Positions 36,898 through 46,204 are shown, counted from the stretch's first letter. The stretch is 61,883 bases of DNA from Schleiferiaceae bacterium (GCA_018402665.1 JAGYIN010000010.1:1-61883), one strand, 5' to 3'. The notes: generated by a model not told the origin, from the sequence alone. Numbers and translations: made by a program.

Positions 36898-37884
36898 TTA
36901 CGTATTTTTAACTGGATAAAAAGGATGCGGATCTTGAGGCAAAGAAGCGAAGGGATGTGCTTCAGAATCTAGAGCACTTAGTAGAGATTCGCGCATGCCG
37001 TGAACGATACTAATGGCCGGTTGCGCATCGCGTTCTGTAAAGCCATTTTCATTTAATATGTGCGCATAAGAACGCGAATGCAATTCAGTAAAGCCTTCTG
37101 TAAAGTCGAAAGACCATTGGTCAAAGCGTAAACTGCGGTGAATCCGCCCTCCACTTTGCACGACGTTTTCAGGCAAGGTTGCCGCGTTAATACTTAAGAA
37201 CCAGCGCACCTTCGCATTTTTAAAGAACAATACGCCCGAAGCACGGTCGTGCGAGCGGACATGGACTTTTTGCTCCACTAATGGTCCGAAAATCCAATGC
37301 AACATGTCAAAGAAATGAACACCAATATTTGTGGCTATTCCACCACTCTTCTCTTCATCACCTTTCCATGAAGCGTAATACCAATTCCCGCGCGAAGTGA
37401 TGTAGGTCAACTCTACGTCAAAGATGTGATTCGGGTCCGATTTTAATTGGTCTTCTACTTGCTTTTTTAATGCAATCACTCGTTCATGTAAACGCAGCTG
37501 CAGTATCGTATATACCTTTTTATCAGTACTTTGACTAACCGAACTTAAACCATCAATATTCCATGGTCTAAGCGTAAGCGGCTTCTCACAAATACAATGC
37601 GCATTCATGCGAAGCGCATAGCGAATGTGACTATCGTGTAAGTAGTTTGGCGAACAAACACTAATGTAATCAACCCCCTGTCCACGCTCTGAAAGTTTAT
37701 TCAAATGCCGATCGAATCGCTCGAATTCCGTAAAGAATGCTGCAGAAGGGAAATAGGCATCTAGATGTCCCACGCTATCGCTAGGATCGTAGGCCGCGAC
37801 CAAAACACCACCCACATCTTTTATTGCTTTCAGATGTCTTGGAGCAATATAACCTGCTGCTCCTATCAGCGCGAAACGCTTCAT
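36898..37884 (-). CDS. wbpB: Gfo/Idh/MocA oxidoreductase, WbpB/WlbA-like
   Basis: A 328-residue NAD-dependent oxidoreductase. The Rossmann start FALIGAAGYIAPRHLKAIKD, DYISVCSPNYLHDSHIRYAL, the CEKPLTLRP catalytic-lysine motif (about residue 100) and GGIATNIGVHFFDMLHWIFG are diagnostic of WbpB/WlbA, which oxidises UDP-GlcNAcA at C3 before amination by WbpE. The other three enzymes of that path lie at 24.1-26.9 kb. Here it is followed upstream by a GmhA-like gene whose stop abuts its start. Cytosolic. Confidence 0.85.
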   Translation of the reverse strand: MKRFALIGAAGYIAPRHLKAIKDVGGVLVAAYDPSDSVGHLDAYFPSAAFFTEFERFDRHLNKLSERGQGVDYISVCSPNYLHDSHIRYALRMNAHCICEKPLTLRPWNIDGLSSVSQSTDKKVYTILQLRLHERVIALKKQVEDQLKSDPNHIFDVELTYITSRGNWYYASWKGDEEKSGGIATNIGVHFFDMLHWIFGPLVEQKVHVRSHDRASGVLFFKNAKVRWFLSINAATLPENVVQSGGRIHRSLRFDQWSFDFTEGFTELHSRSYAHILNENGFTERDAQPAISIVHGMRESLLSALDSEAHPFASLPQDPHPFYPVKNT

Positions 37885-38484
37885 TTATCCTATTCTTTGA
37901 TCGTACGTAGATCCCATGGATGGGTTATCTCCCATTAAGCGGGCCATCATTTGCTTTTTCACGATGTTGAAAATCACCATGTGCACATCCTCTGTGACTT
38001 CCATATCCATAACGGGCGCATGAACATTGATGGTTGCGATTTGAGCTATTTTTCCGCCTTTAAAACCGCTCAAGGCGACTGTGGTAGCACCTTTTTCATT
38101 TGCGTATTCCAACGCTGTTACGACGTTTTTACTGTTCCCAGATCCACTAATACCGATGACTAGATCATGCGGTTGTAAGAAATTTTTCAGCGGTTCTACG
38201 AAGATACTCTCCCAGCCTATGTCGTTTGCAATGGCCATCATAGAGGGAAGGTTGTCGTTTAAACAAATCATCTTGAATCGTTTATCTAAACCATAGCTCG
38301 CTCCTTTTAAGAAATCGCCGGCTGCATGCGAAGCCGAAGCCCCGGAACCACCATTTCCCATAGTATAGATGTTGCCCCCATTTTCGTAGGTGGTATGAAA
38401 GGCATCGACCAATTGGTCCAAACTGTTGGAGTCTAGAGCGTCGAGCGTTGTTTTTACGAGGTCGATATATTCTTGTGCGCGCAT
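37885..38484 (-). CDS. gmhA: SIS-domain phosphoheptose isomerase-like protein
   Basis: A 199-residue SIS-domain sugar isomerase. The phosphosugar loop GNGGSGASASHAAGDFLKG (residues about 43-61), GISGSGNSKNVVTALEYA and the C-terminal helix EVTEDVHMVIFNIVKK fit the GmhA family, which makes heptose-7-phosphate for lipopolysaccharide or surface-layer sugars. Its stop is directly followed by the wbpB start. No other heptose gene is present, so the substrate may differ. Confidence 0.82.
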   Translation of the reverse strand: MRAQEYIDLVKTTLDALDSNSLDQLVDAFHTTYENGGNIYTMGNGGSGASASHAAGDFLKGASYGLDKRFKMICLNDNLPSMMAIANDIGWESIFVEPLKNFLQPHDLVIGISGSGNSKNVVTALEYANEKGATTVALSGFKGGKIAQIATINVHAPVMDMEVTEDVHMVIFNIVKKQMMARLMGDNPSMGSTYDQRIG

Positions 38485-38524
38485 GTCTTGTAATAATTAC
38501 GAATTGGCCACTAAAATAACTGAA

Positions 38525-39073
38525 TTATTTGCGCCATCGTATAAATCCTACCACACTCATTGCAGAATATATGACCATAAGCGCGGCGTAGACCCAAAGT
38601 CCTTTCACTCCATAAAGAATCACGGAAGCGATATTCAAAGGAATCCAATAATGGAAGGCAGTACGAATTCTTTTAGCCTCTTGCCAAGTCGCCCACAATC
38701 CAAAGACAGTGGTAAACGCATCGAAATATGCATACGACACACCAGGCAACGTATTTAGCGCGTAACCTAATAACAGCGCGATAGGAATTCCGAGCAAAGC
38801 CAAGAATTGAAGTTTTGGTGGCAGCGAAATCAGCTCGATACCCTCACTAGAGGATCCTGCATACCATTGCCTCCAACCGTAAAAGCCCATGAGAACGTAC
38901 ACAAAATAAAGTCCACTTTCCGCATAGAGGCCGGCGCGAAGGAATAATGCCACGGAAAGTACAGCGGAAAGTGTTCCAAAGGGCCACGCCCAAACCTTCC
39001 GTTCGATTAAGCCGTATATGAACAGCAATCCGAGAAGCGTCGCACTCCATTCTAAAAGTATATCTATATGCAT
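38525..39073 (-). CDS. pnuC: Nicotinamide riboside/NMN transporter PnuC
   Basis: A 182-residue inner-membrane protein with about seven helices. WSATLLGLLFIYGLIERKVWAWPFG, LYAESGLYFVYVLMGFYGWRQW and the C-terminal WIPLNIASVILYGVKGLWVYAAL are PnuC hallmarks, including the aromatic substrate pocket. PnuC imports nicotinamide riboside by facilitated diffusion for NAD synthesis. The ATG at 39073 is immediately preceded by the U-tract of the sucC terminator, which leaves no ribosome-binding site, so the start might lie further in or expression might depend on terminator read-through. Confidence 0.87.
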   Translation of the reverse strand: MHIDILLEWSATLLGLLFIYGLIERKVWAWPFGTLSAVLSVALFLRAGLYAESGLYFVYVLMGFYGWRQWYAGSSSEGIELISLPPKLQFLALLGIPIALLLGYALNTLPGVSYAYFDAFTTVFGLWATWQEAKRIRTAFHYWIPLNIASVILYGVKGLWVYAALMVIYSAMSVVGFIRWRK

Positions 39074-39103
39074 AAAAAAACCCCGAGCTTTCGGCTCGGG
39101 GCT
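39074..39103 (-). terminator. Intrinsic terminator after sucC
   Basis: On the minus strand: stem gccccgagcc... read as ccccgagc / gctcgggg with a 4- to 6-base loop, followed by seven T that run straight into the pnuC ATG. Confidence 0.88.
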
Positions 39104-39126
39104 AATTTAAAAGGAATCTGCGAGGA

Positions 39127-40314
39127 TTAGACCAATTCCTGTACCAAGTCCGCTGCCTCTTGCAAAGCAATCGCACTGTGTACTTCGAGTCCACTCTCAT
39201 CAATTAATTTTTTCGCTTCTACCGCATTCGTTCCTTGGAGGCGAACAATGATAGGTACATTGATAGTGCCCATGTTTTTATAGGCATCAACAACTCCTTG
39301 AGCAACACGATCACAACGTACGATACCCCCGAAAATGTTTACTAAAATGGCTTTAACGTTTTCATCGCGAAGAATAATACGGAATGCTTGCTCTACACGA
39401 GCTGCATCCGCCGTACCTCCTACATCAAGGAAGTTTGCCGGATTTCCGCCAGCCATTTTGATAATGTCCATGGTAGCCATCGCAAGACCTGCGCCATTTA
39501 CCATACAACCGACATTACCGTCAAGCTTCACAAAGTTTAATCCGGCTTCGCCAGCTTCCACTTCTGTTGCATCTTCCTCTCTGGTATCGCGCATTTCTGC
39601 GATGTCTTTATGACGGTACAAAGCATTATCATCAATAGTAACCTTAGCATCAACGGCTAAAATCTTATCATCAGATGTTTTTAATACCGGATTGATCTCG
39701 AACAAAGAGGCATCTGCGCCTTCATATGCACGGTACAATGCAGTTACAAATTTCGTCATGTCCTTGAAGGCAGCACCGCTCAAACCTAAGTTAAATGCGA
39801 TTTTACGTGCTTGAAACCCTGCAAGACCTACTGTGGGATCGATTTCTTCGGTAAAAATCAAATGTGGTGTCTCTTCTGCCACGGTTTCGATGTCCATACC
39901 TCCTTCTGTAGAGTACATGATCATGTTGCGACCGGTAGCGCGGTTAAGCAAAACCGACATATAGAATTCTGAAGTTTCACTCTCACCAGGATAATATACA
40001 TCCTCAGCCACCAATACCTGATGTACCTTTTTTCCTTCTGCCGAAGTTTGCGGGGTAACCAATTGCATGCCGATAATGCTATTCGCTACTTCCTCCACCT
40101 TATCAATGCCTTTTGCAAGTTTCACACCGCCGCCTTTTCCGCGACCACCAGCGTGAACTTGTGCCTTGACAACGTACCAAGAGGTACCGGTTTCTTCAGT
40201 AAGTTGTTTCGCTACTTCAACAGCTTCTGCTGGCGTTTGAGCCACTTTTCCGCGTTGAATACGTACGCCGTAACCGGCTAAAATTTCTTTTCCTTGATAT
40301 TCGTGGAGGTTCAT
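39127..40314 (-). CDS. sucC: Succinyl-CoA synthetase beta subunit (ADP-forming)
   Basis: A 395-residue ATP-grasp subunit of succinyl-CoA ligase, which couples succinyl-CoA cleavage to ATP formation in the TCA cycle. MNLHEYQGKEILAGYGV at the start, VKAQVHAGGRGKGGGVKLA (ATP-grasp loop, residues about 44-62), GCMVNGAGLAMATMD and NIFGGIVRCD are conserved family motifs. The ATG at 40314 is preferred to the upstream frame extension to 40350, which has no homology. sucD is not adjacent. It has its own -7 box and terminator. Confidence 0.97.
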   Translation of the reverse strand: MNLHEYQGKEILAGYGVRIQRGKVAQTPAEAVEVAKQLTEETGTSWYVVKAQVHAGGRGKGGGVKLAKGIDKVEEVANSIIGMQLVTPQTSAEGKKVHQVLVAEDVYYPGESETSEFYMSVLLNRATGRNMIMYSTEGGMDIETVAEETPHLIFTEEIDPTVGLAGFQARKIAFNLGLSGAAFKDMTKFVTALYRAYEGADASLFEINPVLKTSDDKILAVDAKVTIDDNALYRHKDIAEMRDTREEDATEVEAGEAGLNFVKLDGNVGCMVNGAGLAMATMDIIKMAGGNPANFLDVGGTADAARVEQAFRIILRDENVKAILVNIFGGIVRCDRVAQGVVDAYKNMGTINVPIIVRLQGTNAVEAKKLIDESGLEVHSAIALQEAADLVQELV

Positions 40315-40334
40315 AGTGTTCCTTGATTTGCCTA

Positions 40335-40342
40335 CAAATTTA
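40335..40342 (-). promoter_or_regulatory. Possible -7 box for sucC (TAAATTTG)
   Basis: An exact TAnnTTTG match on the minus strand, 20 bases before the sucC ATG. A TTC-containing stretch, not TTG, lies near -33. Confidence 0.4.
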
Positions 40343-40424
40343 GGGTACAACCTTTGAACGATGAACCTTTTTAACCGGTAAAGTTGTTAAATCAATTTAT
40401 CCAATCGATTGCCGATATTTGCGC

Positions 40425-42833
40425 ATGCCCAAAACCTACCAAACACTCCTTCTGGCATTTTTATCCTGTAGCCTCTATGCACAGCAGTTGCCAAAATCAG
40501 CATTTATTCCCGCTTTGCCTGATGACGGCATGCATATCGACGGCGCGTTAACGGAGTCACAGTGGAACTCCGCGGCGAAATTGGCCCCTTTAGGATGCTA
40601 TTTTCCCGAGCCTTCCGCCACTCCGGATGGAATTTCAGATGATGTTCGATTATTTTACACGGAAAAAGGACTCTACATATCCTTTGAGTTTATAGATGAT
40701 ACTGCACCAATATTGAGTCAATTAACTCCAAGAGATCGGGTCAACGCGAACACGGACTGGGCGCAAATTATCATCAACCCGTTCAACGATGGGTCAAATG
40801 ATTTTAACTTTTACCTCAGTGCTGCTGGTGTTCAAGGCGATTCTCGTGCAACAAATGACGACGACGAAGATGGAAGTTGGAATGCGGTTTGGTACAGTGC
40901 CGTAGTAAAAACGGAACATGCGTGGAAGGCAGAAATGTTTATTCCCTACCGTGTATTGCGCATGCCGGAGACAAAGGAGGACGAAGATCCGAAGCCTTGG
41001 GGGTTCAATATTAAACGATCCATTCGCAGTACGCGTACCTTATACAGCTGGAACCCCATAGATAGAAATTTTGATAACGAATCCCTCCAAAGCGGTGTAT
41101 TAGAAGGTATACGCGTCGTGAATCCACCTAAACGCATTAGCTTAAGGCCCAATTTTACAGGTTCTGTTCTGCGCAACAGCGCAGGCAATACGACCAGTAC
41201 AGGAGCAGCTGGAGCAGATATTAAAATCGGACTCAACAAGAGTTTTACACTGGACATGACGCTGCTCCCTGATTTTTCTCAAGTAGCTTATGATGAACAA
41301 TTTGTAAACTTCGAAGCTTTCGAACAACGGTTCGATGAAAACCGACAATTCTTTACTGAGGGTGTCAACCTCTTTAATAAAGCCGGACTTTTCTACAGCA
41401 GGCGTATAGGTGGTAATCCCAAGAACTTTACGAATGCTAATCTGGGTGATCTCGATAATACGACGCAGAGTTTTACTCGAATGTTAAATGCAACGAAAGT
41501 CTCTGGAACTACCGATAGGAATCTTAGTATCGGGCTGCTCAATGCATTGACGGCAAATAATTATGCGCTTGGTAAAGATTCCACCGGTGCCACTGTCGAG
41601 ATACTCACAGAACCGATGACCAATTATAATGTCTTCGCTATGGACCAGCGCATTGGCTCCAATAACTCCATTGGGTTGATCAATACCCACGTGCTTCGAT
41701 CCAACACAACCGGTGCGACCCGAGATGCGCGTGTTTCTGCCGTGACGGCGAATCTCAACCTATTCAATAACAGCCATTTTTTCAATGCTACTGCCGCTCA
41801 AAGCAGCGTATACGATATGGAAAATCCCTATACCGGTGTCGCTGGCGGCTGGGAAATGGGAAAACAGACGGGCGCGTGGCGCTGGGAGCACGAATTGGAC
41901 CTGGTCACCCCGAATTTCGATCCCAATGACTTAGGGTTCCAACGCAGAGGGAATAAGATTCATCAAGACTTTTCATTCAGTCACCAACTGCTTGCACCCA
42001 ATGACCGATTCCTGCGCAGAAGAAACCGTGTGACCTTGCAGTACCGCCAGTTGTTTGAGCCTCAACGGTTCGAGAGAGTGCACATAGAATACAACTATTT
42101 CGCATTAACTAAGCGCTTCTTAGCCTTTGGTTATAATCTCGAAGCGCGACCTGAAGAATACGACTTTTACGACCCTCGTGTTTGGGGCAGATACCGCATC
42201 AATCCTGCATCATTTTGGCACAACGCATGGGTAAGTTCAGATTTCAGAAAACCTTTTGCCTATGAATTACGAGGCGGGCAATGGCGCTGGGCCGATTGGG
42301 GGGCTCGAGGTTACTATGGCTCTTCCCTATTGATTTTCAGAGTGAACGACCAATTCAATTTCAGAACTGAAATCTCCATGGGCAACCACCGGAACGTTGG
42401 CTGGGCGCAAACCGTCTCCACCGACAGCATTGGAATGGCGATGCGAGAGCGCAAAGAATTTACCCAAAGCCTGGAAGGTCAATATTTGTTTGGCCCCAAT
42501 TCCTACCTCACCGTAAATGCACGACATGCCTGGAATAGAATAGACTCGCAAGAACTTTTTCACCTTACCCCTGAGGGTGGCTTAACGCCTTCTTCGGCCT
42601 ATACCGATCAAGATTTACGCATCAACATCTTCAATGTCGACTTTAAATACGTCTGGTGGATGGCACCCGGACGTGAACTCAACCTGTTGTACCGCGCGTC
42701 ATTTGCCAGGGCAGACGACGCAATTGCACTGAATTATTGGAACAACATGAAGGACATCAGCCAAACGGGAACGGATCAGGTCGTTTCGATACGCCTCGTA
42801 TACTTCTTAGATTATGCCGAGTTACTGAAATAG
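40425..42833 (+). CDS. DUF5916 outer-membrane protein with family 9 carbohydrate-binding domain
   Basis: An 802-residue exported protein: signal peptide (to about residue 21, YAQQ), then a CBM9-like beta-sandwich (residues about 30-220: DGMHIDGALTESQWNSAAKL, DVRLFYTEKGLYISFEF, KAEMFIPYRVLRMPE), then a DUF5916 region of about 550 residues with alternating aromatic beta-strands that probably form a barrel (MTLLPDFSQVAYDEQFVNFEAFEQRFDENRQFFTEG is its conserved entry). It ends in strand-like RLVYFLDYAELLK. The role is unknown; a sugar- or peptide-related outer-membrane function is inferred. The ATG at 40425 is preferred to the TTG at 40419. Confidence 0.88.
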   Translation: MPKTYQTLLLAFLSCSLYAQQLPKSAFIPALPDDGMHIDGALTESQWNSAAKLAPLGCYFPEPSATPDGISDDVRLFYTEKGLYISFEFIDDTAPILSQLTPRDRVNANTDWAQIIINPFNDGSNDFNFYLSAAGVQGDSRATNDDDEDGSWNAVWYSAVVKTEHAWKAEMFIPYRVLRMPETKEDEDPKPWGFNIKRSIRSTRTLYSWNPIDRNFDNESLQSGVLEGIRVVNPPKRISLRPNFTGSVLRNSAGNTTSTGAAGADIKIGLNKSFTLDMTLLPDFSQVAYDEQFVNFEAFEQRFDENRQFFTEGVNLFNKAGLFYSRRIGGNPKNFTNANLGDLDNTTQSFTRMLNATKVSGTTDRNLSIGLLNALTANNYALGKDSTGATVEILTEPMTNYNVFAMDQRIGSNNSIGLINTHVLRSNTTGATRDARVSAVTANLNLFNNSHFFNATAAQSSVYDMENPYTGVAGGWEMGKQTGAWRWEHELDLVTPNFDPNDLGFQRRGNKIHQDFSFSHQLLAPNDRFLRRRNRVTLQYRQLFEPQRFERVHIEYNYFALTKRFLAFGYNLEARPEEYDFYDPRVWGRYRINPASFWHNAWVSSDFRKPFAYELRGGQWRWADWGARGYYGSSLLIFRVNDQFNFRTEISMGNHRNVGWAQTVSTDSIGMAMRERKEFTQSLEGQYLFGPNSYLTVNARHAWNRIDSQELFHLTPEGGLTPSSAYTDQDLRINIFNVDFKYVWWMAPGRELNLLYRASFARADDAIALNYWNNMKDISQTGTDQVVSIRLVYFLDYAELLK

Positions 42834-42848
42834 TCTAATTTGCAACTT

Positions 42849-43502
42849 ATGATCGCGCTAAAAGGAATAAAGAAATCGTACGGAACCACAGCGGTGCTTC
42901 GCGGCATTGATGCAACCATTGCAACCGGTGACTTTGTGAGCATTGTCGGTCCTTCTGGAGCGGGTAAAAGCACATTGCTTCACCTCATAGCAGGATTGGA
43001 CGCTGCCACTGAGGGTACTATAGATTTCGAAGGTCGCGCCCTTCAAGATTTAGATAAATCGGCGCTAAATCAGATGCGCAACGAAAAGATTGGCTTAGTC
43101 TTTCAATTTCACAACCTACTCCCCGAGCTTACCGCATTAGAAAATGTGCTCCTCCCACGGTGGATCGGTAAAAAAATGGACGACACGGCTGAAAAAGATG
43201 CGCTAGAGAAATTGACTTTTTTAGGCATTGCCGATCGAGCGCACCATCTACCCAATGAATTGAGCGGTGGCGAGCAGCAACGCGTTGCCATTGCGCGTGC
43301 GCTCATCAACAACCCAAGTATTTTACTCGCGGACGAGCCCACAGGAAATCTGGACAGTGCAAATGCGAACGCCGTTCATGAATTATTGGTCCAATTAAAC
43401 GAAGAATTTGGTCAGACCGTTGTCGTTGTTACCCATAATGATCAGCTCGCTGCACTGGGTAAAAAACAATGGGTCATGACCGACGGTCTACTTACGGCTT
43501 AA
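42849..43502 (+). CDS. ABC transporter ATP-binding protein, LolD/MacB type
   Basis: A 217-residue ATPase of the MacB/LolD family, which powers lipoprotein release or efflux with a FtsX-like permease. Walker A GPSGAGKSTLL (residues about 37-47), Q-loop, signature LSGGEQQR, Walker B ILLADEPTGNLD and switch His in VTHN are all intact. The start is the ATG at 42849; the TTG at 42840 would add three residues. No permease gene is adjacent. The 3' end is 14 bases before the next gene. Confidence 0.9.
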   Translation: MIALKGIKKSYGTTAVLRGIDATIATGDFVSIVGPSGAGKSTLLHLIAGLDAATEGTIDFEGRALQDLDKSALNQMRNEKIGLVFQFHNLLPELTALENVLLPRWIGKKMDDTAEKDALEKLTFLGIADRAHHLPNELSGGEQQRVAIARALINNPSILLADEPTGNLDSANANAVHELLVQLNEEFGQTVVVVTHNDQLAALGKKQWVMTDGLLTA

Positions 43503-43516
43503 TTCCTGGAACCTTT

Positions 43517-44296
43517 ATGCAGCAGTTAGCGCGCGAAGAATTGGCCCAATTTTTAAAGGAAAAGGCCGATCAGTACGCCAAATTCAGTTTCGTTCAAGAC
43601 GATCCTATTCAGATCCCTCATTCCTTCACTACTGCTGAAGATATTGAGATCAGTGGTCTTATAGCGGCAACACTTTCTTGGGGGAACCGAAAAACCATCA
43701 TCGCGAAAAGCAACGACCTAATGGACCGTATGGACCGTTCACCGGCAGAATTTATTCGCGGTGCGAGCGAGTCCGACCTGGAGACTTTTAATGGGTTTGT
43801 GCACCGTACGTTTCAATCTGAAGATATCAAAGGACTCGCTCGCAGCCTCAGAATGCTCTACCAAGAGCACGAAAGTTTAGGGGGCTTTTTTAAGGCTAAT
43901 GTGCGCGAAGGAGCCACGCATCTGGGCCACAGTTTTCAAGAATTCAAAGGGTATTTGTTAGCTAACGGACTCCCCTTACGCGCAGGCAAACACTTTGGCG
44001 ATCCAAGCAAGGGCAGCGCCTGTAAGCGATTAATCATGTTTACTCGTTGGATGGTTCGAACGAATAAAGAAGGTATAGATTTTGGGCTCTGGGATATCGA
44101 TCCAGCCCTCTTATCCTTACCCTTGGACGTGCATAGCGGCCGCGTCGCGCGGAGTTTAGGACTATTGAAAAGGAAACAAAACGACTGGAAAGCCGTGGTA
44201 GAATTGGACCAATCCATTCGAGCCATTGAACCCGAAGACCCAGCGCGTTTAGATTATGCACTTTTCGGTCTTGGCGTTTACGAAGGTTGGAAGTAA
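43517..44296 (+). CDS. TIGR02757 family protein
   Basis: A 259-residue cytosolic protein of the TIGR02757/DUF2400 family, conserved in Bacteroidota and related to HhH-type DNA glycosylase folds as far as I recall. SGLIAATLSWGNRKTIIAKSNDLMDRM, KRLIMFTRWMVRTN, GLWDIDPALLSLPLDVHSGRVARSLGLL and DYALFGLGV are diagnostic blocks. The true start is likely the ATG at 43517, after the LolD stop; the frame runs further upstream only by overlapping that gene. Its 3' end meets the convergent DUF493 gene. Confidence 0.88.
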   Translation: MQQLAREELAQFLKEKADQYAKFSFVQDDPIQIPHSFTTAEDIEISGLIAATLSWGNRKTIIAKSNDLMDRMDRSPAEFIRGASESDLETFNGFVHRTFQSEDIKGLARSLRMLYQEHESLGGFFKANVREGATHLGHSFQEFKGYLLANGLPLRAGKHFGDPSKGSACKRLIMFTRWMVRTNKEGIDFGLWDIDPALLSLPLDVHSGRVARSLGLLKRKQNDWKAVVELDQSIRAIEPEDPARLDYALFGLGVYEGWK

Positions 44297-44297
44297 G

Positions 44298-44570
44298 TTA
44301 AAGTGCCATCAGGCCCTCAATCTTTATCGCCTTTTTATAGCGATCTATAATGCTGTCTACATCGAGCATCATTTCTTTAGCGCTTACTGAAACAAATTTA
44401 CCCGTCTTTGAAGGACGCAGTTCTATTTGTGCCACTTTAGCATCAAAGAGCGCCTCGACTTCTGCGATCTTTTGATTATCCGCCGGAACGATGAACTTGA
44501 ACAGAAATACTGCAGGCCAATTGCGTTCTTCCAGCTGCGTCCGTAAACCTTCATAAGGGTCCTTACTCAT
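44298..44570 (-). CDS. DUF493 (YbeD-like) family protein
   Basis: A 90-residue cytosolic protein with an alpha/beta ferredoxin-like pattern: WPAVFLFKFIVPADNQKIAEV, then KVAQIELRPSKTGKFVSVSAKEMM and a closing helix. This matches DUF493/YbeD, small proteins suspected of allosteric regulation through an ACT-like fold. It follows hutH on the same strand after 12 bases and so may share its transcript. Confidence 0.75.
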   Translation of the reverse strand: MSKDPYEGLRTQLEERNWPAVFLFKFIVPADNQKIAEVEALFDAKVAQIELRPSKTGKFVSVSAKEMMLDVDSIIDRYKKAIKIEGLMAL

Positions 44571-44582
44571 GATATTCTCAGA

Positions 44583-46100
44583 TTAGAGCGACAAAAGTAC
44601 ATCATCTTCCAAAGACCATGAACGTAAAAACTGTTGAGAAGCAATGAGGTCAGGATGCAAATAGCGGTCCTCATCAATCACAGGGACCAATTCCTGAAAG
44701 GACGCTATAAAACTTTGCATCTCCTCACTTACATCGGCTTTACGAAGATGCAGTGCCTGCGATGCGTTGAGAAGTTCAATACCCAAAATTTGGTACAAAT
44801 TATCCACCACTTTGACCAATTTTGTTGCGGCATTCGCCCCCATGCTTACGTGGTCCTCCTGCCCGTTCGAACTTTCAATGCTATCTGCAGAAGCTGGCGT
44901 ACAGTATTGCTTGTTCTGGCTGACGATACCTGCAGCCGTGTATTGCGCAATCATTAGTCCACTGTTTAGACCCGGATTTGGCGTTAGAAAAGGGGGTAAA
45001 CCTCGCCTACCCGAAATGAGCTGATAGGTACGACGTTCTGAAATAGAGCCCAGTTCGTGCAGGGCCAATGCCATATAATCAAGAACCAGGGCTAGAGGCT
45101 GACCGTGAAAATTCCCGGCGCTCACCACGGCATCCTCTTCTTCCAAGACTACAGGATTGTCCGTAGCAGAATTGACTTCCGTTTCGATCACTTCCATCGC
45201 ATGCCATAAGGCGTTTTTAGATGCTCCGTGTACCTGCGGCATGCAACGAAAACTGTAAGGATCCTGCACATGAACTTTCTCCTTGTGCATGATGGGCGCC
45301 TCATTCAACCATTGAAACAAACGCTTGGCGGTTAAAACCTGACCTCTTTGGGGGCGAGTCGCGTGGACACCTTGAGAAAAGGCCTCTATTCTACCGTCGT
45401 GCGCTGCTGTTGATAGGGCACCTATAAAGTCAGAGAAGTAATCTAGTCTGCGTGCATGCAGCGTCGCGTAGATTCCATGCGCAGACATGAATTGGGTACC
45501 GTTTAATAGCGCGAGCCCCTCTTTTGAAGCCAAAGTATGTGTTGCCCAGGCTTTGGGGCCTAATTGGTCTAAAACCTTTTGCGTTTCTCCAATTTCTCCC
45601 TTAAACCAAAGGCTTCCTTCGCCTAATAAGGGAAGACTCATGTGCGCCAGTGGCGCTAAATCTCCACTAGCGCCTAGGGAACCTTGCGCATAAATAACCG
45701 GCAGCGCGCCGCTATTGTAAAGCTGAACGAGACTTTCACAAACCTCAATTCGAATCCCGCTGACACCTACAGCAAAGCTCTTCAATTTCAAAGCGATGAT
45801 TAATCGGATGATCGCTTGATCCACATGTTCACCCGTACCGCACGCATGCGACCGCACAAGGTTGGTTTGCAACCTGCCCAAATCTTCAGCACCCACTTCA
45901 ATAGAACACAAACTCCCGAAGCCGGTGTTCACTCCATATATAGGCGCAATGCTGCGCGCTGATTTTTCTTCGAGGAATTTACGTGATGCCGTAATGTTCT
46001 TTCGAGCCGTTTCAGAAAGAGCGATTTCTACAGAACCGTCAGCAATGGACTGATAGTCAATATAAGATAATGGCGCGGTTCCTATTTCTAGTCGTTTCAT
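44583..46100 (-). CDS. hutH: Histidine ammonia-lyase
   Basis: A 505-residue aromatic amino acid lyase, first step of histidine breakdown (histidine to urocanate plus ammonia). The MIO cofactor is formed from Ala144-Ser145-Gly146 in GSLGASGDLAPLAHMSLP. YGVNTGFG near residue 55 is the catalytic Tyr loop, and LVRSHACGTGE near 81 is the selectivity region that in HAL carries a His. The later block QEDHVSMGANAA is also family-typical. No hutU, hutI or hutG is in the window. Tyrosine or phenylalanine lyase activity is possible but less likely. Confidence 0.93.
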   Translation of the reverse strand: MKRLEIGTAPLSYIDYQSIADGSVEIALSETARKNITASRKFLEEKSARSIAPIYGVNTGFGSLCSIEVGAEDLGRLQTNLVRSHACGTGEHVDQAIIRLIIALKLKSFAVGVSGIRIEVCESLVQLYNSGALPVIYAQGSLGASGDLAPLAHMSLPLLGEGSLWFKGEIGETQKVLDQLGPKAWATHTLASKEGLALLNGTQFMSAHGIYATLHARRLDYFSDFIGALSTAAHDGRIEAFSQGVHATRPQRGQVLTAKRLFQWLNEAPIMHKEKVHVQDPYSFRCMPQVHGASKNALWHAMEVIETEVNSATDNPVVLEEEDAVVSAGNFHGQPLALVLDYMALALHELGSISERRTYQLISGRRGLPPFLTPNPGLNSGLMIAQYTAAGIVSQNKQYCTPASADSIESSNGQEDHVSMGANAATKLVKVVDNLYQILGIELLNASQALHLRKADVSEEMQSFIASFQELVPVIDEDRYLHPDLIASQQFLRSWSLEDDVLLSL

Positions 46101-46204
46101 GTGCTGTGATTAAGGAACCCCAAAATACGCCACAACGTCTTTAATACCGCACAACTGCGAACCTTGATGCCAGAATTGGGTTTAGAATCTTAGAAGAAGT
46201 AACT

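Noticed and set aside
39127-40350. sucC starting at 40350
   Set aside because: The first 12 residues have no family similarity, while MNLHEYQGK at 40314 is the universal sucC start.
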